DNA of 40,556 bases from the NCBI GenBank assembly GCA_964429195.1, contig CAYSBC010000009.1, forward strand, positions 1 to 40,556, read 5' to 3'. Below, in pieces: positions 8,430-15,031 of this stretch. This DNA is from JBBAFM01 sp041655415. Its GTDB lineage: Bacteria; Bacillota; Clostridia; Peptostreptococcales; JAAYPU01. The translations under genes were made by a program, and so were the position numbers. The notes under the pieces are model-generated. The model saw nothing but the letters and a program-made list of their open reading frames with translations, had not been told where the DNA came from and did no database searches. Each line of letters opens with the position of its first letter. Position 1 is the first letter of the stretch.

Positions 8430-9129
8430 AATAGAAAACCTCCATACGTTTTATGGTAATATTCACGCGCTTAAGGGAATTAATCTGTCTATTTCCGAAG
8501 GAGAAATCGTAACATTAATAGGAAGTAACGGTGCAGGTAAGACGACAACCTTATCCACTATTACAGGGCTTTTGAAGCCCAGCCAGGGAACCGTCACTTA
8601 CAATGGGGAAAATATTACCACTGCATCGCCTAGTACAATTGTTAAAAAGGGAATTTCTTTATCTCCCGAAGGCAGAGAGGTATTTCCTCAATTATCGGTA
8701 CATGATAATTTGAAACTGGGTGCTTATACAAGAAAAGATAAGGGAGAGATTGAAGAGTCCTTTGACAAGGTTTACACACTTTTTCCAATCCTCAAGGAAA
8801 GAACGACACAAATAGCTAAAACATTGAGTGGCGGTGAACAACAAATGTTGGCTATTGCCAGGTCTTTAATGTCCAGGCCGAAACTGTTATTGTTAGATGA
8901 GCCCTCTTTAGGACTATCACCTAATCTGGTGATGATGATTTTTAAATTGATAAAGGATATTAATAAAATTGGAACCACAGTATTGCTGGTAGAGCAAAAT
9001 GCCAGAATGGCATTGGCTATTGCCAATAGGGGATATGTCCTCGAAACGGGGAAGGTTATCATGCATGGAGATGCTAAAGACTTGCTTAAAGATGAAAGTA
9101 TTAAAAAGGCTTACCTGGGAAGCTTATGA
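8422..9129 (+). CDS. livF: Branched-chain-amino-acid-type ABC transporter ATPase LivF
   Basis: 235 residues, the second ATPase of the importer. Seen: start MLKIENLHTFYGNIHALKGI, Walker A GSNGAGKTTT, Q-loop region ISLSPEGREVFPQLSV typical of LivF, signature LSGGEQQMLAIARSLM, Walker B LLLLDEPSLGLSP, and H-loop-type LLVEQNARMAL (Gln in place of His, as is standard in LivF). ATG 8422 is preceded by AGAGGAGG at 8405-8412; a longer upstream reading is not supported. This is the last gene of the liv operon, and a structured 139-base gap follows. Confidence 0.95.
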   Translation: MLKIENLHTFYGNIHALKGINLSISEGEIVTLIGSNGAGKTTTLSTITGLLKPSQGTVTYNGENITTASPSTIVKKGISLSPEGREVFPQLSVHDNLKLGAYTRKDKGEIEESFDKVYTLFPILKERTTQIAKTLSGGEQQMLAIARSLMSRPKLLLLDEPSLGLSPNLVMMIFKLIKDINKIGTTVLLVEQNARMALAIANRGYVLETGKVIMHGDAKDLLKDESIKKAYLGSL

Positions 9130-9141
9130 TTAATAATAACT

Positions 9142-9189
9142 AAATTAAGACGCCCCCGCTCTTAAGAGCTGTGTGCTACTTAATTTTTT
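9142..9189 (+). terminator. Probable terminator or attenuator after livF
   Basis: AAATTAAG (9142-9149) pairs with CTTAATTT (9179-9186), enclosing the small palindromic hairpin GCTCTTAAGAGC (9159-9170), and runs into six Ts. The T run is shared with the 5' arm of the next hairpin, so the two folds could compete. Confidence 0.55.
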
Positions 9190-9242
9190 CAGTGGGAGAT
9201 TGTACTCCTCCCACTGAAAGCGTTGAATGACGGGCATAGCCC
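9187..9242 (+). promoter_or_regulatory. Structured leader before the ATC hydrolase gene
   Basis: A perfect 12-bp stem, TTTCAGTGGGAG (9187-9198) with CTCCCACTGAAA (9208-9219), has a 9-base loop. A second hairpin, GGGC-ATA-GCCC (9232-9242), follows and ends 11 bases before the A-rich ribosome site AAAGGAG. Neither is followed by a T run. No riboswitch class was recognised. Confidence 0.5.
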
Positions 9243-9268
9243 TTATTAAAAAAAAGGAGATTACATTG

Positions 9269-9769
9269 ATGAAAAGTATAGACTCAATGAAAGACACGTA
9301 CACAAAGGATGAGGTAGTAGATATACTAAGAGGCGCTATCGAAATGAGAGCAAGGTGGTTCTACTTATTATTAAAAGAAGCTGAGGCTAAAGGATTAGAT
9401 GTCAAAGCGCTCGCTGAAAGTGCTATTACGAAACATGGACATATGCGTGGAGAATCTGCTGGCATTAACAGAGAAACAGCCTCTGAATTTTTACGTGACC
9501 TTTATAAGGGTGCTGACATAGGCGCTTTTGATATGAAGGTCATTAAGGATGAAGATGAAGAAGCAATCGTTGAATTTTCAAGATGTGCCTTAGTGGACCA
9601 ATGGAAAAAGCTAGGATGCAGTGATGAGGAAATTGCTACTTTATGTGATTATGCTTCTTGTGGTGATTATGGCATGGTTTCAAAATCCCCCAAATTACAA
9701 ATAGAATTTCCCGAATTACTTTCAAAGGGTGGTCAATGCTGCAGGATGATTATCAGCAAAAAGAAATAA
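9269..9769 (+). CDS. L-2-amino-thiazoline-4-carboxylic acid (ATC) hydrolase family protein
   Basis: 166 residues, predicted cytoplasmic and mostly helical. The named family member opens the thiazoline ring of ATC on the Pseudomonas route to L-cysteine. Most Firmicute members have no proven substrate. Seen: the conserved layout HGHMRG near the N-terminal third, CALVDQWKKLGCSDEEIATLCDYASCGDYG in the middle (several Cys plus the GD pair), and a C-terminal CCRMII segment. ATG 9269 is chosen because AAAGGAG ends nine bases upstream; an in-frame ATG at 9227 falls inside the leader hairpins and has no ribosome site. dhaK follows 37 bases later. A cysteine-linked role agrees with cyuA upstream but is inference. 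Confidence 0.75.
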   Translation: MKSIDSMKDTYTKDEVVDILRGAIEMRARWFYLLLKEAEAKGLDVKALAESAITKHGHMRGESAGINRETASEFLRDLYKGADIGAFDMKVIKDEDEEAIVEFSRCALVDQWKKLGCSDEEIATLCDYASCGDYGMVSKSPKLQIEFPELLSKGGQCCRMIISKKK

Positions 9770-9806
9770 TCTTTTTTAGAAATCATTTTTGAAGGAGAAG
9801 AACATT

Positions 9807-10793
9807 ATGAAAAAGATAATAAACAATCCGGATAATGTTGTGTCCGATATGTTGGCAGGCATGGAAAAGGCCTATAGTGAACTGAAATATGATAGTGAAT
9901 TCGAGGTTATCTCCAGAGCCAATAAAGAAAAGAAAAAAGTAGGCCTCGTTTCAGGTGGCGGGAGTGGTCATGAACCCGCTCATGCAGGCTATGTAGGGTT
10001 TGGTATGCTTGATGCAGCTGTGGCAGGCAATGTTTTTGCTTCTCCGGGTCCTGACAGGATTCTCAAAGGAATTGAAGAAGCCAATTCTGGTGAAGGTGTC
10101 CTTCTTATCATCAAAAATTATTCTGGGGATATTATGAATTTTGAGATGGCTAAGGATTTAGCAGCTATGGATGACGTTAAGGTGGATTCTGTTGTTGTGA
10201 AGGATGATGTTGCCGTTGAAGACAGTACTTATTCTACTGGAAGAAGGGGAATTGCCGGTACGGTCTTTATCCATAAGGTGGCAGGAGCTAAGGCAGAAAT
10301 GGGGGGATCTTTAGCAGAGGTAAAGGCAGTTGCTGAAAAAGCCATAGTTGGGCTACGCTCTATTGGGATGGCTATGGACTCCTGCATACTTCCTGCTGTA
10401 GGGAAAAAGGGTTTTGTCTTATCTGAAGATGAAATTGAAATCGGAATGGGAATACATGGTGAGCCTGGGGTTGAAAGAACAAAGATTATGACAGCCCTTG
10501 AGCTATCTGAAATTATGATTGAGAAAATATTATCCGATTATAATTATGCGGATAAGGAAGTTGCGCTCATGATCAACGGTTTAGGTGCAACACCTTTGAT
10601 GGAGCTTTTCATATTGAACAAGGAAGTACAAGAAAGATTAACTGAGAAAAATATCAAGGTTTATAGGACCTTTGTTGGTAATTTTATGACATCCATGGAA
10701 ATGAGCGGATGTTCCATTACTTTGCTAGAACTGGATGAGGAATTAAAAGAATTAATTGACTATAAAGCAGATACGCCAGGATTGAAGGTGTAA
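9807..10793 (+). CDS. dhaK: Dihydroxyacetone kinase subunit DhaK
   Basis: 328 residues, a normal length. DhaK holds the ketone substrate covalently on a histidine while DhaL (or a fused ATP domain) supplies phosphate. Seen: GGGSGHEPAHAGYVG with His55, KNYSGDIMNFE, the DDVAVED acid loop, and GIHGEPG with His217, the usual hemiaminal-forming residue. ATG 9807 follows GAAGGAG at 9791-9797; an upstream TTG reading is rejected. It overlaps dhaL by one base (TAATG), so they are translationally coupled. The cluster has no dhaM, glycerol dehydrogenase or glycerol uptake gene, so the real substrate may be dihydroxyacetone or another short ketose. Confidence 0.92.
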   Translation: MKKIINNPDNVVSDMLAGMEKAYSELKYDSEFEVISRANKEKKKVGLVSGGGSGHEPAHAGYVGFGMLDAAVAGNVFASPGPDRILKGIEEANSGEGVLLIIKNYSGDIMNFEMAKDLAAMDDVKVDSVVVKDDVAVEDSTYSTGRRGIAGTVFIHKVAGAKAEMGGSLAEVKAVAEKAIVGLRSIGMAMDSCILPAVGKKGFVLSEDEIEIGMGIHGEPGVERTKIMTALELSEIMIEKILSDYNYADKEVALMINGLGATPLMELFILNKEVQERLTEKNIKVYRTFVGNFMTSMEMSGCSITLLELDEELKELIDYKADTPGLKV

Positions 10794-11425
10794 TGATGAA
10801 TACCAAGGATATTGTTGATATAATGCTTGAGATTGCCCAAAAGATTCAATCGGAAAAAGACTATATAACAGAGCTGGATTCCATTTTAGGTGACGGAGAC
10901 CATTGGGCAAATATGAACAAAGGGTTTCAAAAAATCGTATCTATGGAGGAGAAGCTGAGAGGATTAGATATCTCTAATTGTTTTAAAACCATTGGAATGA
11001 CACTTATGAGTACGATAGGTGGGTCTTCCGGTGTCTTGTATGGAGACGCCTTTATAACAATCTCAAAAAATACAATGGGACTTGAACAAATAGACTTGGC
11101 AAAGGGTTATGAAATACTTAAGGTGGCTTTGGAAGCTATCATGGAAAGGGGCAACGCAAAACCGGGAGATAAAACGATGATTGACCCTTTAGCTGAGGCT
11201 GTTCTTGCCTTTGAAAAATCATTAACCCAAGGGGATGACAAACAAACGCTATCTAGGACCATGAGTGAAGCAGCTAAAAGAGGCATGGAGCTTACAAAGG
11301 ATATGGTAGCCCAAAAGGGTAGGGCTACTTATAGGCAGGATAAGGGTGTTGGTTATACTGACGCAGGTGCTGTTACGATGTACTATCAACTTGAAATCTT
11401 GGCAAGGCATATAGCAGATCGATAA
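10793..11425 (+). CDS. dhaL: Dihydroxyacetone kinase subunit DhaL
   Basis: 210 residues. DhaL binds a nucleotide through Mg ions held by Asp residues and phosphorylates the substrate on DhaK. Seen: LDSILGDGDHWANMNKGF with Asp29, Asp34 and Asp36 in the metal positions, GMTLMSTIGGSSG, GNAKPGDKTMIDPL, and KGRATYRQDKGVGYTDAGA. Two departures from the usual pattern: Trp38 follows DGDH where Gly is normal, and the late block reads GYTDAGA instead of GHxDPGA. ATG 10793 or ATG 10796 may start it; GAAGGTG lies just upstream. No PTS partner DhaM is in the window, so nucleotide exchange or an unlinked DhaM would be needed. Confidence 0.9.
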   Translation: MMNTKDIVDIMLEIAQKIQSEKDYITELDSILGDGDHWANMNKGFQKIVSMEEKLRGLDISNCFKTIGMTLMSTIGGSSGVLYGDAFITISKNTMGLEQIDLAKGYEILKVALEAIMERGNAKPGDKTMIDPLAEAVLAFEKSLTQGDDKQTLSRTMSEAAKRGMELTKDMVAQKGRATYRQDKGVGYTDAGAVTMYYQLEILARHIADR

Positions 11426-11482
11426 TACCCGGATTCATAGATTTCTGTTGATTACCTGCATAATTATTTGAATACTGTGCAT

Positions 11483-11525
11483 CCTAATCTTAGATAGGAA
11501 TACTAATAAGGTTGAGGTTAGGAGG
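11483..11525 (+). promoter_or_regulatory. Hairpin reaching into the ribosome site of the CBS-domain gene
   Basis: CCTAATCTTA (11483-11492) can pair with TGAGGTTAGG (11513-11522) with two G-U pairs. The 3' arm covers the first three bases of the AGGAGG site (11520-11525). It could modulate translation; this is a weak call. Confidence 0.3.
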
Positions 11526-11531
11526 AATAGT

Positions 11532-11954
11532 ATGAAAGTAAGAGAAATAATGAGTAAAAGTGTTATTTATGCCAAATCCAATACATCCTTAGAGAACATA
11601 GCAAATATGATGAAGGAAAGAAATGTTGGATCGATACCTATTTGTGATGAAAATCAAAATATAGTGGGAATAGTAACAGACAGAGATATAGTTTTAAGAG
11701 GTGTTTCCAATGGTAATCAAAATCTAACGGCCAAAGACGTCATGACAAAGGACATAGTATCTGTAAGACCGGATATGGATACTCGTGAAGCAGCAGATTT
11801 GATGGCTAAAAACCAAATAAGAAGATTACCTGTTGTAGAAGGTAACAAATTAGAGGGAATGCTTGCCGTTGGCGATATTGCTGTGAGGAGCATCTATCAT
11901 GACGAAACAGCCGATGCCATGAATGCTATATCGAAAAACAATTATTTTAATTAA
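11532..11954 (+). CDS. Protein of two CBS domains
   Basis: 140 residues, almost wholly two CBS repeats: residues about 1-60 (VREIMSKSVIYAKSNTSLE...GIVTDRDIV) and 68-125 (KDVMTKDIVSVRPDMD...MLAVGDIAVRS). Tandem CBS pairs form a Bateman module that binds adenine nucleotides or related ligands. Stand-alone versions such as Bacillus YhcV are common and their targets are mostly unknown. AGGAGG (11520-11525) sets the start. It begins 106 bases after dhaL without a visible terminator in between, so it may be read through from dhaKL. An AT-rich terminator follows it. Confidence 0.88.
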   Translation: MKVREIMSKSVIYAKSNTSLENIANMMKERNVGSIPICDENQNIVGIVTDRDIVLRGVSNGNQNLTAKDVMTKDIVSVRPDMDTREAADLMAKNQIRRLPVVEGNKLEGMLAVGDIAVRSIYHDETADAMNAISKNNYFN

Positions 11955-12000
11955 ATCAAGATAATTGAAAAATTAAGGGATTGAATAAGAGATGCATTTA

Positions 12001-12038
12001 AAAGAAAAAATTAATATTTACTAATTTTTTCTTTTTTT
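12001..12038 (+). terminator. AT-rich terminator after the CBS-domain gene
   Basis: AAAGAAAAAATTA (12001-12013) and TAATTTTTTCTTT (12022-12034) form a perfect 13-bp stem with an 8-base loop, followed by more Ts. Only two GC pairs are present, so strength is uncertain. Confidence 0.55.
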
Positions 12039-12083
12039 ATGTTATAGTGATAGAAAAGAGTCTAAATATAAGGGGATGTTATC

Positions 12084-13766
12084 ATGGGTGAAAAAATTAA
12101 AATAACCGTGAATTATTTAAAGAGTTCTTTTAATAAAGAAGTAGAAAAGGGAACGACCATAGAGGATATTTTATTAAGCATGGATAAAGACAATAAGGAA
12201 ATGATTGTCGCAGCCATATTAGATAATGAATTGGTAACCTTGACAACAGAAATTGAAAAAGAATGCACCTTTGAGTTCATTGACATTACCAATAAAGATG
12301 GCAGTAAAATTTATCAGGCAGGCCTTTCCTTTATTTATGTAAAAGCAGCTAAAGACATATTAGATAAGTGCATTATCAATATAAAACACTCTCTGAGCAA
12401 AGGTCTTTACACAGAAATTGAAGGGCCGAAGGATATTACAACAGAGGATGTTCAGGCTATCAAAAAAAGAATGCAAGAAATTATAGATGAAGATATAAAA
12501 TTTGAGAAAATCCCTTTATCTGTTGAAGAGGCTGGCAAGATATTTGAAGAGCAAAACTTACTATCTCAGGCAAGAGTATTAAAATACATTGATAAGGAGT
12601 ATATCAATGTTTACAAATGCGGTTGGATGACAAGCTATTTTTACTGGACAATGGTTCCAAGTACCAGATACATCAGTAAATTTGATTTGGTCAAATATGC
12701 TGGCGGTATTATACTTCGCTTTCCGAGGATAGAGGACAAATATACGATACCTGAATTTGTAGAGAATCCCAAAATTGCCAGAGCTTTTAAAGAGGCTAAA
12801 GATTGGGGTAAAATTATGAACCTGGCTTATATTCCTGATTTAAACGAAAGGATTGAAACAAATACATACGCTGAAATTATCAGAATTGATGAGGCATTGC
12901 AAGAAAAGAAAATAGGTTATTTGGCTGACAAGATAACAGAGGAAAATAAAAAGGTTATTTTGATAGCGGGTCCTTCCTCATCGGGTAAGACAACCTTTGC
13001 AGAACGGTTATCGATCCAGTTAAAGGCCAATGGATTGCGACCTATTCACTTTTCTACAGATGATTACTTTATAGACAGAGATGATACCCCATTAGATGAA
13101 CATGGAAATAAGGACTACGAATCTATAAACGCATTAGATTTAGACTTGTTCAATGAAAATATAAAGAGTTTGTTAGAGGGGAAAGTAGTCGACCTTCCAA
13201 GGTACAACTTTAGAGAAGGGGTCAAGGAGTTTGGCAAAAATATAACTCAAATATCAAGTGAGCAAATGATTATTATAGAAGGTATCCACGGGCTCAATGA
13301 AAAATTGACGGAACTTATTCCAAAGTACGAAAAATTCAAGATCTATATCAGCGCGTTAACACAATTGAATATAGATGGCTATAACAGAATCCCTACAACC
13401 GATAGCCGATTAATAAGACGCTTAGTCAGGGATTATAAGTTCAGGGGGCATTCCGCAAAATATACATTAGCGAACTGGCAGGCAGTGAGAAGGGGAGAAG
13501 AAAAAAATATATTTCCATTTCAGGAGGAAGCAGACGAAGTCTTTGATTCTGCTTTGGTTTATGAATTGGCCGTGCTCAGAAAATATGCAGAACCCTTATT
13601 ACAAGAGATCACAAAAGAAGATGAAGAATATATCGAGGCGCGTCGACTCATTCGATTTTTGCAGTATTTTAAAACAATTGAAAATGAAGCATCGATACTG
13701 AACAATTCCATTATTAGAGAATTCATTGGAGGCAGCGTCTTTGCGGATGATATAGAGGAGAATTAA
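12084..13766 (+). CDS. TGS-domain nucleoside (uridine-type) kinase fusion
   Basis: 560 residues. The N-terminal ~65 residues resemble a TGS/ubiquitin-like domain (KGTTIEDILLSM). Residues about 70-250 resemble the second additional domain of threonyl-tRNA synthetase, including a YKCGWMTSYFYWTMVPST stretch. The C-terminal ~280 residues are a P-loop kinase of the uridine kinase/phosphoribulokinase class: Walker A GPSSSGKTTFAERL, FSTDDYFIDRDDTP, LPRYNFREG, IIIEGIHGLNE and RRLVRDYKFRG. The fusion is found in Clostridia and Thermotoga and is usually annotated as nucleoside kinase; its substrate is not set by the sequence. AAGGGGAT lies upstream of the ATG. Endonuclease IV starts four bases after its stop. 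Confidence 0.88.
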   Translation: MGEKIKITVNYLKSSFNKEVEKGTTIEDILLSMDKDNKEMIVAAILDNELVTLTTEIEKECTFEFIDITNKDGSKIYQAGLSFIYVKAAKDILDKCIINIKHSLSKGLYTEIEGPKDITTEDVQAIKKRMQEIIDEDIKFEKIPLSVEEAGKIFEEQNLLSQARVLKYIDKEYINVYKCGWMTSYFYWTMVPSTRYISKFDLVKYAGGIILRFPRIEDKYTIPEFVENPKIARAFKEAKDWGKIMNLAYIPDLNERIETNTYAEIIRIDEALQEKKIGYLADKITEENKKVILIAGPSSSGKTTFAERLSIQLKANGLRPIHFSTDDYFIDRDDTPLDEHGNKDYESINALDLDLFNENIKSLLEGKVVDLPRYNFREGVKEFGKNITQISSEQMIIIEGIHGLNEKLTELIPKYEKFKIYISALTQLNIDGYNRIPTTDSRLIRRLVRDYKFRGHSAKYTLANWQAVRRGEEKNIFPFQEEADEVFDSALVYELAVLRKYAEPLLQEITKEDEEYIEARRLIRFLQYFKTIENEASILNNSIIREFIGGSVFADDIEEN

Positions 13767-13770
13767 ATTT

Positions 13771-14607
13771 ATGTTGAATATAGGATGTCATTTATCAATA
13801 AGTAAAGGGTATTACCATGCTGGTATGGAAGCCCTGTCTATTGGAGCAAATACATTTCAGTTTTTTACTCGAAACCCTAGGGGTGGAAGTGCCAAAGCTA
13901 TCGATATGAAAGATATAGAAAAATTAAGAGAGTTGGCGAAAGAAAATGAATTTGCGCCTCTATTTGCTCATGCATCCTATACGATGAATCTTTGTTCAGA
14001 AAAAGAAGAAACAAGATTATTTGCAAAAGAAATTCTGAAGGATGATTTGAAGAGAATATCCCTGCTACCAAAATGTTATTATATTCTTCATCCTGGGTCC
14101 CGTGGTAAACAGGACATTGAAGTGGGAATAAAGCATATTGCCGAAGCCTTAAATGAGGCTATTGCCGAGAATAATGATGTTATAATTTTATTAGAAGGCA
14201 TGTCGGGCAAAGGTACTGAAGTAGGGGGGACAATGGAAGAACTGCACGCTATCATCGATGCTGTTTCTCCCAATGAAGGGCTGGGTATTATCTTGGATAC
14301 ATGTCATCTCTACAGCGCAGGGTTTGATATCGTCCATGATTTGGATGGTGTTATTCAATATGTTGATAAAACGGTGGGCTGGGAAAGAGTAAAGGGTATT
14401 CATTTAAATGATAGTAAGGTGCCCTTCGCATCCCATAAAGACAGACATGAAGTCATTGGAAAAGGAACTATTGGGATTGAGGCACTTAAAAACATAATTA
14501 ATCATACCCAACTCAGGAAGTTGCCTTTTAATTTAGAAACGCCAAATGAGCTCGAAGGTTACAAAAAAGAGATAGAACTTTTGAAGAGTTTATATATAGA
14601 AATATAG
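13771..14607 (+). CDS. nfo: Endonuclease IV (deoxyribonuclease IV)
   Basis: 278 residues, the usual size. This cytoplasmic AP endonuclease of the xylose-isomerase-like TIM-barrel fold cuts DNA at abasic sites and removes 3'-blocking groups in base excision repair. The three-zinc ligand pattern can be followed: His in FAHASY, His in ILHPGS, Glu in LLEGMSG, Asp and His in LDTCHLYSAG, His in IHLNDSK, Asp and His in HKDRHEVIG, Glu in NLETPNE. GAGGAG at the end of the kinase gene serves as ribosome site, so the two genes form one transcript. A short hairpin and T-rich stretch follow (14613-14637). Confidence 0.95.
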   Translation: MLNIGCHLSISKGYYHAGMEALSIGANTFQFFTRNPRGGSAKAIDMKDIEKLRELAKENEFAPLFAHASYTMNLCSEKEETRLFAKEILKDDLKRISLLPKCYYILHPGSRGKQDIEVGIKHIAEALNEAIAENNDVIILLEGMSGKGTEVGGTMEELHAIIDAVSPNEGLGIILDTCHLYSAGFDIVHDLDGVIQYVDKTVGWERVKGIHLNDSKVPFASHKDRHEVIGKGTIGIEALKNIINHTQLRKLPFNLETPNELEGYKKEIELLKSLYIEI

Positions 14608-14614
14608 ATTTCAT

Positions 14615-14642
14615 TGAATTATTCAATATTTTGTTTTATAAT
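14615..14642 (+). promoter_or_regulatory. Putative SigA promoter of the 73-residue protein gene
   Basis: TTGAAT (14615-14620) and TATAAT (14637-14642) are 16 bases apart and lie 46 bases before the ATG. The -35 box overlaps a short ATTGAA/TTCAAT hairpin after nfo. Confidence 0.55.
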
Positions 14643-14687
14643 AAAAGAGATGTAAATTAAGCATTTACCTAGTTTTGGAGGGTTTTT

Positions 14688-14909
14688 ATGAAAATAAATA
14701 AGAAATGGTGTATTGTTTTAATAATGATTCTAGTCATAATGACTACTATTCCAATATTTGCAGAGAGTGCAGAGAGCGCAGAAAGTGGTGGACTTTTTAA
14801 CCTATTATTTAAACCAACTCCTATGATGCTGGCAATAGGCGCCATTGGAGGAGGTCTAGGAGTGCTTGTTTCCTTTTTAAAGGGGAAAGATGCTAGAAAG
14901 AGAAAGTAG
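14688..14909 (+). CDS. Small membrane protein of unknown function
   Basis: 73 residues. Residues 1-25 form a signal-peptide-like hydrophobic segment ending in PIFA, followed by a threefold AES repeat encoded by a 9-base tandem repeat (gcagagagt, with single changes). Residues about 45-65 are a second hydrophobic stretch rich in Gly, and the end is strongly basic (KGKDARKRK). If cleaved after Ala25, the mature form would be about 48 residues with one membrane helix and a cytoplasmic basic tail. GGAGG lies ahead of the ATG, and its own promoter and terminator suggest a real monocistronic gene. Family not recognised. Confidence 0.7.
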   Translation: MKINKKWCIVLIMILVIMTTIPIFAESAESAESGGLFNLLFKPTPMMLAIGAIGGGLGVLVSFLKGKDARKRK

Positions 14910-14958
14910 ATTTTTTGAAAATGAAGTGATGGTAAGAAGGTAAGTAATAAAAAAATTT

Positions 14959-14994
14959 TGACGCCAACATGAAATGAGAGTTGGCGTTATTTTG
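14959..14994 (+). terminator. Terminator after the 73-residue protein gene
   Basis: TGACGCCAAC (14959-14968) and GTTGGCGTTA (14980-14989) form a 10-bp stem with one G-U pair and an 11-base loop, followed by a T-rich stretch (TTTTGTT). Confidence 0.75.
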
Positions 14995-15031
14995 TTAAAC
15001 TATCTAGTCTATAAAAGGAAGAAGGTACAAG

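Noticed and set aside
9227..9268. Upstream ATG start for the ATC hydrolase
   Set aside because: It lies in the leader hairpins without a ribosome site, while ATG 9269 follows AAAGGAG at proper distance.
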